From assembly GCA_964427535.1 (NCBI GenBank), contig CAYRVF010000076.1:1-27258 (forward strand): a stretch of DNA of 27,258 nucleotides. Direction: 5' to 3'. The notes under the pieces were generated by a model, which had not been told where the DNA came from, did not search any database, and saw only the letters and a program-made list of their open reading frames with translations. The position numbers and the translations under genes are program-made. Position 1 is the stretch's first letter, and each line of letters opens with the position of its first letter. Shown here one piece after another: positions 15,360-22,591 of the stretch. The DNA is from CAYRVF01 sp964427535. GTDB lineage: Bacteria; Chloroflexota; Ktedonobacteria; Ktedonobacterales; JADMIN01.

Positions 15360-16820
15360 ATGGCAACTGACATCGTTCCCAACCGGGGGCTGCTCCGGAG
15401 GAAGCCGATTGGCCTGATTCTGCGTCAATCGGAGGATACACGTGGCCTAAGACGCGCGCTCGGCACGCTAAGCCTCACCGCGATCGGCATTGGCGACATC
15501 ATCGGCGCGGGCATCTTCGTGACGACGGGCGTGGCGGCCGCCAAGTATGCCGGACCGGGTATCGTGCTCTCCTATGTCGTGGCCGGCATCGTCAGCGGGC
15601 TCGCGGCGCTGTGTTATGCGGAGTTCGCCAGCAGTGTCCCCATTGCGGGCAGCGCCTACACCTACTCTTATGCGACGCTCGGTGAGCTCATCGCGTGGAT
15701 CATCGGATGGGATCTGATTCTGGAATACTGCGTCGGCGCGGCGACGGTCGCCATTGGCTGGTCAGGCTATTTCGTCGATCTACTGCATGGCGCGTTCGGC
15801 ATCACGCTGCCTGAGGCGCTCACCGCCTCGCCATTTGCCGGAGGAATCCTCAACATCCCCGCATTGGTCATCGTCTTACTTATCACGTTCGTGCTGATTA
15901 CCGGAACGAGCCAGAGCAGCACCGTGAACACCATCATCGTGGCGATCAAGCTGCTCGTCATCGGATTCTTCATCGCGGTCGGCGTCTTCCACGTCAACAG
16001 CGCGAACTGGCATCCGTTCCTGCCCTACGGCATCGGCGGCATCCTGCATGGCGCGAGCATCATCTTCTTCGCCTACGTCGGCTTCGACATCGTCTCGACG
16101 GCAGCCGAGGAAGCGCGCAATCCCGCGAAGACACTCCCACGCGCGATTCTGATCAGCCTCGGGGTCTGCACGCTGCTGTACATGCTGGTCGCAGCAATAC
16201 TGACGGGTATCGTGCCCTTCCCGCGGCTCAACGTCGCCTCGCCGGTCTCGCACGCGCTGCTGCTCATCGGGCTCGGGTGGGCCAGCGTCATCATCTCGAT
16301 CGGCGCGCTAGCGGGCCTAACGACCGTGCTGCTGATCGACCTCTACGCGCAAAGCCGGGTCTTCTTCGCGATGGCGCGCGACGGCCTGCTGCCCAGCTTC
16401 TTCGGCCGACTGCACCCGCGCCTGCGTACGCCCTACCTCACCAGCCTGCTCGTCGGCGTTGTGGTGGCGGCGGTGGCCGCGCTCACGCCCATCGACGTCG
16501 TCGTGGAGCTGGTCAATATCGGCACGCTCGCGGCGTTCATCCTCGTCTCGATCGGCGTGCTGGTGCTCCGGCGGACGGCACCTGACCTACGTCGCGGTTT
16601 CCGGGTGCCGCTCGTGCCGCTTGTGCCGGTGCTCTCGGTTCTTGCCTCGTTCGTGCTCATCGTGGGGCTGCCGGGCATCACCATTATTCGATTCCTGGTC
16701 TGGCTGGCGATCGGTCTGGCGATCTACTTCCTCTACAGCCGCCACCACAGCCGCCTCGCCCGTGGCCAGCCCGAGGCATCCGAAGATATCGCTCCGCCTG
16801 AGGAAACACTGGTGCCGTAA
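15360..16820 (+). CDS. APC superfamily amino acid permease (CAT/YfnA-like)
   Basis: This 486-residue inner membrane protein imports or exchanges amino acids, probably with protons. It has about 12 hydrophobic helices. The first carries the substrate-binding GIGDIIGAGIFV signature of the family, and helix 6 contains FFAYVGFDIVSTAAEEARNP, the hallmark of the cationic amino acid transporter (CAT) branch. The C-terminus is polar and acidic. Start at the ATG 15360, with AAGGAAG about 12 bases upstream; the first 36 residues before helix 1 are cytoplasmic. Substrate cannot be read from the sequence. The upstream gap (15242-15359) shows no T-box or other riboswitch that I can see. Confidence 0.9.
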   Translation: MATDIVPNRGLLRRKPIGLILRQSEDTRGLRRALGTLSLTAIGIGDIIGAGIFVTTGVAAAKYAGPGIVLSYVVAGIVSGLAALCYAEFASSVPIAGSAYTYSYATLGELIAWIIGWDLILEYCVGAATVAIGWSGYFVDLLHGAFGITLPEALTASPFAGGILNIPALVIVLLITFVLITGTSQSSTVNTIIVAIKLLVIGFFIAVGVFHVNSANWHPFLPYGIGGILHGASIIFFAYVGFDIVSTAAEEARNPAKTLPRAILISLGVCTLLYMLVAAILTGIVPFPRLNVASPVSHALLLIGLGWASVIISIGALAGLTTVLLIDLYAQSRVFFAMARDGLLPSFFGRLHPRLRTPYLTSLLVGVVVAAVAALTPIDVVVELVNIGTLAAFILVSIGVLVLRRTAPDLRRGFRVPLVPLVPVLSVLASFVLIVGLPGITIIRFLVWLAIGLAIYFLYSRHHSRLARGQPEASEDIAPPEETLVP

Positions 16821-16829
16821 GCACGCCGC

Positions 16830-16868
16830 ACGTGACCTACGGCCCACCTTCAAGGCTGTAGGTCACGT
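16830..16868. terminator. Inverted repeat between convergent genes
   Basis: An 11-bp perfect stem (ACGTGACCTAC) with a 17-base loop lies ten bases after the permease stop. It overlaps the stop codon of the converging gene (TAG at 16837-16839). There is no U-run on either strand, so it may act as a weak or factor-assisted bidirectional terminator. Confidence 0.5.
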
Positions 16869-17262
16869 AGCAGTCGGGGCCATCCGCCACAATGAAGGGC
16901 TCGGTGAGGCCGCGCGGACCGGGCGTCGTCCAGATCGTGTGGGGTGCGCCGAACAGCGTGCCCATCGAGCTAACAGGCACCAGCGGCCACACGCGAAACA
17001 TGCGCTGGATGTCGGCCTGTGTGTAGCAACGCGGGATGCCAAACAGCGCCCGGTCGCGCGCGCACCAGTCCGCGCCCGCGCAGACCTGCTCGGAGTGGTA
17101 GCGTCTGCCGTTGGCGTAGATGTAGGTCGGCAGGCCGTCGTTCCCGCGCAGCGCATAGCCGAAGTGATTGGCCGTCCACGACTGCGAGGCCACCACTAGC
17201 ACGAGCACGACGAACGCCGCGCCCCCGCACAGCACCGCCAGCCAGATGCGCCGGGCACGCAT
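16837..17262 (-). CDS. Small membrane-anchored protein of unknown function
   Basis: This 141-residue protein is not one I recognise. It starts with MRARR and a hydrophobic helix (IWLAVLCGGAAFVVLVLVVA), consistent with an N-terminal anchor or signal peptide, so most of it should lie outside the membrane. The outer part has four cysteines (in VCAGADWCARD, PRCYTQ and DCYVTY), which could form two disulfides. The ATG at 17262 has GAGG five bases upstream. Its C-terminal codons form one arm of the inverted repeat at 16830-16868. Nothing in the context points to a function. Confidence 0.7.
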   Translation of the reverse strand: MRARRIWLAVLCGGAAFVVLVLVVASQSWTANHFGYALRGNDGLPTYIYANGRRYHSEQVCAGADWCARDRALFGIPRCYTQADIQRMFRVWPLVPVSSMGTLFGAPHTIWTTPGPRGLTEPFIVADGPDCYVTYSLEGGP

Positions 17263-17377
17263 GACTGCCTCGCCTTCCCACCCGCATCGGAACGGGCAGC
17301 CGTCCGCTTCAGTGCGAGCAAGTGTAGCATACGGCCAGCATTGCTCCTATGCAGCGGTTCACACATGGCCCTCTCCT

Positions 17378-17701
17378 TTAGTGCAGGTGCAGCGCGAACA
17401 GGAGCAGCCAGAGCGTCGCCATGCCGAGCACGATGGTGAGCAGGGCGTTCCGCGTGCGCCAGGCAACGACAATCGCGACGATCCCAGCCAGCAAGCGGGC
17501 ATTGCTGGGCGAGACATCAAGCGTGCCATGCGGCAGCAGCAACTCCGGCGCGATAATCGCGGTCAGCGCGGCCACCGGCACAAACTGGAGCGCGCGCTGT
17601 AGCCGCTCGGGCATCTGGACGGCGCCGGAGAGCGCGATGAACGAGAAGCGTATGCCGAACGTCAGAATGCCGATCACGACGATGGTGAGCCAGAGACCCA
17701 T
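17378..17701 (-). CDS. azlD: AzlD-like branched-chain amino acid exporter subunit
   Basis: AzlD is the small partner of AzlC in export of branched-chain amino acids (azaleucine resistance). The 107-residue protein has about four hydrophobic helices and the family pattern: TFGIRFSFI near the start, ALQFVPVAALTAIIAPELL in the middle, and a C-terminal VAWRTRNALLTIVLGMATL. The ATG at 17701 has GGAGG eight bases upstream and lies one base past the azlC stop, so the two are almost certainly co-translated. Without this start the frame extends 13 residues into azlC. Confidence 0.92.
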   Translation of the reverse strand: MGLWLTIVVIGILTFGIRFSFIALSGAVQMPERLQRALQFVPVAALTAIIAPELLLPHGTLDVSPSNARLLAGIVAIVVAWRTRNALLTIVLGMATLWLLLFALHLH

Positions 17702-17702
17702 G

Positions 17703-18500
17703 TCACCGTCCTCCCTGCTGGCGCGTCGCCATCTCGTCAACGGGCGGCGTCTGCTCGCCGGACGCCGTCTCCTCGGGAGGGGTAGCCGTCCGACTGGCGT
17801 CCGCAGCCAGCGGGCGGGCGAGATCGAACGCCAGTCCTGCCGCGATACCCAGCATCGTCGCGACGATCAGCCCAGTCTTGAAGGGGAAGCCGAACGCCAC
17901 GACCGCCGTCAACGCCGCGACCACCGCCGTCCCGACACTCGCCCGGTCGCGAATCGCGACGACGACCAGCGCGATGAAGGTGAGCGGAAGCGTGAAGTCG
18001 AGCTGCCAGCTCGCGGGCACCTGTGCGCCGAGGAAGACGCCAGCGGCTGTCGCGGTCTGCCAGGTGCTCCACAACGCCAGCCCCGCACCGAGGTAGTACC
18101 AGTGGCGATAGCGGCTGTCGCTCGTCGTGCGGAAGTGGATGATGGTGACGGCATACGCCTCGTCGGTGAGCAGATAGGCCAGCGGCGCCTTCCAGCGCAG
18201 GGGAAGGCGGTCGAGATAGGGCGCCAGCGAGGCGCTGTAGAGCAGGTGGCGCAGATTGATGATGACCGCCGTGAGCACGACGATGACGGCGGGTGCGCTC
18301 GCCCCGATGAGCTGCGCGGACACGAATTGCGCTGAGCCCGCGAAGACAATGCTCGACATCGCCTGCGCGATGCCCGCTGGCACGCCCAGACTCACCGCCG
18401 TGACGCCATAGATCAGCCCAAACGGGATGGTTCCGACCAGAATCGGGAGCTCGTCGCGCACGCCCGCCCAGAACGCTTGCTGCCGTGATTGCTCGTTCAT
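17703..18500 (-). CDS. azlC: AzlC-like branched-chain amino acid exporter subunit
   Basis: AzlC forms the larger part of the AzlCD exporter in the cytoplasmic membrane. The 265-residue protein carries the family signature PFGLIYGVTAVSLGVP, then SSIVFAGSAQFVSAQL, NLRHLLYSASLAPYL and LTDEAYAV, with about seven hydrophobic helices. The C-terminal 40 residues are polar and Pro/Thr-rich and look like an extra tail. The start at 18500 matches the family but has no strong ribosome binding site. It lies 63 bases after an AraC-type regulator in the same direction, an arrangement that implies the regulator controls export. Confidence 0.93.
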   Translation of the reverse strand: MNEQSRQQAFWAGVRDELPILVGTIPFGLIYGVTAVSLGVPAGIAQAMSSIVFAGSAQFVSAQLIGASAPAVIVVLTAVIINLRHLLYSASLAPYLDRLPLRWKAPLAYLLTDEAYAVTIIHFRTTSDSRYRHWYYLGAGLALWSTWQTATAAGVFLGAQVPASWQLDFTLPLTFIALVVVAIRDRASVGTAVVAALTAVVAFGFPFKTGLIVATMLGIAAGLAFDLARPLAADASRTATPPEETASGEQTPPVDEMATRQQGGR

Positions 18501-18563
18501 GCTGTCAGTATGCTCGTGAAAGTGTCCGCGCGTCTTGAACGTTCTTGCTGTTCTCCGAGAGCA

Positions 18564-19418
18564 TCAGGCCCGCATCCCTTGCGCGTAACGCCCTGGAGGC
18601 ACACCCACAATACGCTTGAAGTGGCGCGTGAGATGGCTCTGATCGGCGAAACCGGTCCAGCGGGCGACATCGGCGATAGAGGCTCCCCGCGTCAGCAGCG
18701 CCTTCGCGTGCCGCACACGGAGCTGGGTCAGATACGCATGGGGAGGTAACCCGACTGCGTCACGGAACATCCGTAAGAGATGGAAGGGACTCATGCTCGC
18801 GAAACGCGCGAGATCATCCAGCGTGACCTGCTCGGCGAAGTGCTCATCGAGATAGCGCTCGACCATCCGCATGCGTCCGTGCTCGACTGGCGTGACACGA
18901 ACAGCCGGACGCGCATCGGCATGTCGTGTGATGAGCTGGGCGAGCGTCCAGAGAAAGCGCGAGTCGCGCTCCAGCGCCGATGCCTGCTCGGCGAGCGCGA
19001 TGTGCAGGGCGACGAGCGACTGCGCGAGCGCGGGGTCCTGGATCACGGGCCGCGGAAAGAATGGAATATCGCGCGGCCCCTCGACGAGCGCGTACGCCGC
19101 GTCCTGAAGCAGGCGCGCGTCCGGATAGAGCATGCGGTAGCGCCACCCTCCGCGATACGCCGCCGAGCCGGTGTGGACCTCGCCCGGGTTGATGACCACC
19201 AGCAAGCCCGCCTCCGCCGTGTGGCTCCCGTGGCGGTAATCGAAGCGCTCCGCGCCCTCGAGGATGACACCGATGGCAAAGCCCTCATGCGTGTGGGGCG
19301 CAAAGGCATGCGTCACATACGTGGCGTGCAAGAGCTCCAGATCACGGAGCGCAGGCTCACGCGAGAAGATCGCCTGCTCCCTCGGGAGGTCCGCCGCCGT
19401 GGCCGTCGCTCTGGGCAT
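18564..19418 (-). CDS. AraC family transcriptional regulator with cupin sensor domain
   Basis: The 284-residue protein has an N-terminal cupin (AraC_binding) domain at about 20-110 (ATYVTHAFAPHTHEG and VINPGEVHTG) and a C-terminal double helix-turn-helix at about 185-284 (VTLDDLARFASMSPFHLLRMF, then IADVARWTGFADQSHLTRHFK, closing with GVPPGRY). Such proteins bind a small ligand in the cupin and activate nearby genes. The ATG at 19418 has GGAG eight bases upstream. It is the first gene of the set with azlC and azlD, so a branched-chain amino acid or analogue is the likely signal. That is inferred from position. Confidence 0.92.
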   Translation of the reverse strand: MPRATATAADLPREQAIFSREPALRDLELLHATYVTHAFAPHTHEGFAIGVILEGAERFDYRHGSHTAEAGLLVVINPGEVHTGSAAYRGGWRYRMLYPDARLLQDAAYALVEGPRDIPFFPRPVIQDPALAQSLVALHIALAEQASALERDSRFLWTLAQLITRHADARPAVRVTPVEHGRMRMVERYLDEHFAEQVTLDDLARFASMSPFHLLRMFRDAVGLPPHAYLTQLRVRHAKALLTRGASIADVARWTGFADQSHLTRHFKRIVGVPPGRYAQGMRA

Positions 19419-19622
19419 TCTCGCGCTCCCATGTCGCGTGTAGTGTGGGACTCTGGCATGCCTCTCCGCTGAGGTACGCTCTCAAGCGACGCCATGCCGC
19501 AAGATAATTATGCCACGAAGGTGATCTCCACGGCGGCTCGCTCGAGGGCGCGTCACCTGATCTGACAAGGCCCGTGGCCGCCCCGTCCAGCGTAGAGACG
19601 GCCCGCACCTCACCTCCTGGCC

Positions 19623-19651
19623 TTGACGGTGCACCCACGCTGAGGTATGCT
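19623..19651 (+). promoter_or_regulatory. Promoter of tRNA-Trp
   Basis: TTGACG (19623-19628), a 17-base spacer and TATGCT (19646-19651) end 29 bases before the tRNA. A similar CGCTGAGGTACGCT stands about 175 bases upstream without a good -35. Confidence 0.7.
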
Positions 19652-19680
19652 GACACGTGCGGACGGGCACCGTTCGCCCT

Positions 19681-19754
<74 letters not shown>

Positions 19755-19761
19755 CCCCTCC

Positions 19762-19806
19762 AAAGCCGCATGACACCTGGCCTCGCGCCAACGGTCATGC
19801 GGCTTT
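19762..19806 (+). terminator. Terminator of tRNA-Trp
   Basis: A 13-bp perfect stem (AAAGCCGCATGAC and its complement) with a 19-base loop ends in TTTT, seven bases past the tRNA. Confidence 0.85.
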
Positions 19807-19825
19807 TGTGTGCCCTCAAAGCACC

Positions 19826-19848
19826 TCTACCCCAACGTCTACCCCAAC
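19826..19848. repeat. Tandem 11-base direct repeats beside the integrase gene
   Basis: TCTACCCCAAC occurs twice with one base between (19826-19836 and 19838-19848). It lies between the tRNA-Trp 3' end and the integrase stop. Position and spacing suit arm-type binding sites of a tyrosine recombinase, though this is inferred only from layout. Confidence 0.5.
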
Positions 19849-19905
19849 CTGCGCCGCACTGTCGTTCTCGGATCCGCTGGCGTCCCGCCGGAGCGCCGTC
19901 GCGAC

Positions 19906-21060
19906 TCACTCGGCCTCGGCGGTACTGTCCTCCCACTCGCCCAGTAACCGATCAAGCAGATCAGCGGCGTCACGCTGCAGGCTTGGCATGACGTGCGAGT
20001 AGACATCAAGTGTCACGGCGGTGCGCGAATGCCCGAGCCGCTCGCTCACCACTTTGGGGTGGACGCCTGCAGCCAGCAGGAGCGAGGCCTGCAAATGCCG
20101 CAGATCATGGAGGCGAATTCGCGGAAGCTCCGCTTTCGTGAGGAAACGGTGAAATGCCTTGAGGGTGTTCACACCGTCCAGTAGCGTGCCCACTGTACTG
20201 GTGGAGACCTGATCGCTCTCATGCCATGCTGGACCAAGCGCCAAACGCTCTTCAGCTTGCTGCCTGCGTTGTCGCCGGAGTGCCAGCGCTGCCATGCGAG
20301 ACAACTCCACCCGACGCCGACCTGCGCGTGTCTTGGGCGGAGCAAGCCGGCCATCACGTGCGAGCGCCACGCGCACTTGGAGCACCTGCGCGTCCAGATC
20401 TACGTCCTGCCACCGGAGGCCAAGGAGCTCACCGCTCCGCAGTCCTGTCAACGCGGCGAGCAGATACAGCGGACCAAGTCGGTCCTGTGCCGTCGCGTGG
20501 AGGAATGTGCGGACCTGTTCCAGAGTCCAGAGCTGCGGCTCGAAGTCCTGGTTCTTTGGCGGACGGGCAATGTCGGCGACGTTGCGCGCGACAAGCCCTT
20601 CGAGGACGGCATCCTTGAGGGCCTTATGCATCACGGTATGCACCCGGCGGACGGTCGAAGGGCTCAGCCCCTCACCGCCTCCGTCGATCGGCGCCTGCAG
20701 CCGGGCATAGACCCTATCGAGTTGGGCTGGGGTCAGCTTCGCGAGGGCGACCGTGCCAATGTCAGGCCGTGTGTGCGCGAGCAGCTCACGGTACCGGCGG
20801 TGGGTGCTCGCTCGAATCGTGGGCTGCGTGCGGACCAGCCAGTCGTCAAAGTAGGTGGCCAGCGGCGTGCGCTCGTGCAAGGTAACAGGAAGACCCTTGT
20901 TGCTGTCCCGGAGCGCCTCAGCAAGCTTGTCCGCAACGATCTTGCGTGTCTTCCCATAGAGCGAGACGCGTTTTCCCCCATTGAGGCTGATGCGCGCTTC
21001 CCATGTACCGTCCGCACGCTTGCGGATGCTGCCCTCGTTATTGCCACGCTTCGTCCCCAT
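19906..21060 (-). CDS. Tyrosine integrase of an integrated element
   Basis: This 384-residue site-specific recombinase probably inserts its element at the 3' end of tRNA-Trp. An N-terminal arm-binding region (RKRADGTWEARISLNGGKR, 13-31) is followed by a core-binding domain (about 65-165) and the catalytic domain. Active-site residues visible are R208 (TGLRSGELLGL), K243, H318 and R321 (LHDLRHLQAS), H344 (LGHSRTAV) and the nucleophile Y354 (DVYSHVMP). All are intact, so it should be active. The ATG at 21060 has GGAGG three bases upstream with a second purine-rich site before it. It reads toward the tRNA, with its stop about 150 bases from the tRNA end, the usual layout for an attL-int edge. 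No matching attR was found inside the window. Confidence 0.95.
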   Translation of the reverse strand: MGTKRGNNEGSIRKRADGTWEARISLNGGKRVSLYGKTRKIVADKLAEALRDSNKGLPVTLHERTPLATYFDDWLVRTQPTIRASTHRRYRELLAHTRPDIGTVALAKLTPAQLDRVYARLQAPIDGGGEGLSPSTVRRVHTVMHKALKDAVLEGLVARNVADIARPPKNQDFEPQLWTLEQVRTFLHATAQDRLGPLYLLAALTGLRSGELLGLRWQDVDLDAQVLQVRVALARDGRLAPPKTRAGRRRVELSRMAALALRRQRRQQAEERLALGPAWHESDQVSTSTVGTLLDGVNTLKAFHRFLTKAELPRIRLHDLRHLQASLLLAAGVHPKVVSERLGHSRTAVTLDVYSHVMPSLQRDAADLLDRLLGEWEDSTAEAE

Positions 21061-21211
21061 GTGCCTCCACCTCAGTGCCTTGGTTGGGATCGCCTCACTC
21101 CACTAGTGACAACAACGTTCTATGCGGCAGAGCATCACAGTTGGACAGACGCAGGCGACCCAGGTGTTGGAGGCTGGACGAATTAGTCGATATCATAACC
21201 GGAGCCTGGAA

Positions 21212-21263
21212 GCAGATGCGCAGGGAAGTTCCTGGGTGAGATGTCTACCGTATGCGCATCTGC
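21212..21263. repeat. Perfect 11-base inverted repeat with 30-base centre
   Basis: GCAGATGCGCA (21212-21222) and TGCGCATCTGC (21253-21263) form a perfect stem in the 257-base gap between the integrase start and the YhaM-like stop. It may be a terminator of the leftward YhaM-like or TnpB transcript (no U-run) or a protein binding site. Nothing else is recognised in this gap. Confidence 0.5.
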
Positions 21264-21317
21264 AGCGCCCCTGAAAACGTCCGGCTGAGTACGATGTTCT
21301 CCCCCAGGTGGACTTCG

Positions 21318-22349
21318 TCACGATGTCAGTTCCTCGCGCGAGCATGGCCACAACCGTGATTCGGCGAGATCCGCCAGATGCACCAGCCAGGCCTCGACTG
21401 TTGCGGGCTCAACGGGCGCGCCCCACTCCTTTCGTCCATGGTGTGTCAGCAGCGCATGAGTGAGCCGCTCCAGGCGCGCCTCGGGCAGCGGTATCTCGTG
21501 CCGTGCAGCAGCTGCGCGCACGAGCAGAACGCCCCGCGTGATGTGGTCAGCATAGCTCGCCGTCTCTGGGATCGCCGTCCCGGCAATCTCCGGGAGGGTC
21601 TCCACCTTCCCCACGTCGTGCAGCAGGCACGCGGCGGTGACGAGATCCCGGTCTTAGGGAAGGCTCTCTGCCCCGTAGGCCTGCGCCAGGGCATGGGCGA
21701 GCTGGGTGACGCGCAGTGAATGCGCCAGCAGCCCATGTCGTACAGCGCCGTGCCGAGATTGTGCTGCAGGCCAGCGGCAATATCGCTCGAGCACATCGCC
21801 CGAGAGCACCGCTCGCACCAGCGCTCGCAGTGCTGGGTCGAGCGCTTCAATGTGCGTCTCGAGCTCGCTGTGCAGTTCCTCGACGGGACGGCGTGTCGTG
21901 CGCGTGAATAGAGCGGCGTCGACCTCAGGGGCGCGCCGCATCGCGGCCACCCTTAACTGGACTGCGCCACCGAAGCTATCCCGCATACCTGTAAAGGAAC
22001 AGATCTGACCAGCAACAGGCCGGCGCTCTGCCGGATAAGGGTAGCGCCACCAGCGTGCCGCGAACTGAACACCGTCCGCACCTTGGAGCGTCAGCGCCAG
22101 ATAAGGTCGCCCCGTTCGGTCAGAGGACAGCTCGCAGTGGGCGACCAATGCGCATCCGGTGACAGTCGCTCCTGCGGCGGCCGACTGCAGGAAGCTCAGG
22201 GAGAGGAGCTGGTTTGGTTCCGCGGTTGTAGTTGCGACGGGCGCGTTGCCGGCATGACTTCCTGCGTGGTGAAGGTGTCGAGCATCGAACCGCAATGGCT
22301 CCTGATGCATTGTCGCATCTGGAGCCACTGCATCAGAGCTCTCGGTCAT
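21318..22349 (-). pseudogene. YhaM-like OB-fold/HD nuclease gene interrupted by an in-frame TAA
   Basis: YhaM-type proteins are 3'-5' exoribonucleases with an OB-fold and an HD domain. Translating from the ATG at 22349 (GAGGAG six bases upstream) gives 231 residues, a TAA at 21654-21656, then 111 more residues in the same frame to 21318. The OB-fold is at about 50-135 (GRPYLALTLQGADGVQFAARWW). The HD domain is split: HGLLAHSLRVTQLAHALAQAY lies before the stop; AACLLHDVGKVETL and LLTHHGRKEWGAPVEP lie after it, the latter two matching the family closely. One substitution would restore the reading frame (an AAA, CAA or GAA codon). So this is a recent nonsense mutation, a sequencing error, or readthrough. 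A restart at the ATG 21614 would lack the first His and the HD pair. Confidence 0.8.
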
Positions 22350-22591
22350 GTGGGACTCCTCAGATCTAGGTGTTTCGCGCGCGTGAGCACGTCCTGATCT
22401 CACGCACGCCCGCTTGGCGGCTGCTACGGATGGCTTCCCATCTGCTCACGTGGCAGCCCGTTCAAAACTCCACTCGGGTCAGGAGAGGAGTCGAGTACGG
22501 CGTGGGATGGTATGGGAATCGACGTCACCGAACGCGAGGCGCAAAGGCACGCCTACCAGCTTCTTCGCCGCATCTGGGCGATGGCGCTTCT
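22350..22591. other. Gap between YhaM-like gene and TnpB-like gene
   Basis: This is the region where a TnpB guide (omega) RNA would be expected, at and beyond the 3' end of the nuclease gene. A 7-bp hairpin (GCGTGAG/CTCACGC, 22381-22405) is visible. I cannot identify element ends or a conserved omega RNA fold by eye. Confidence 0.35.
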
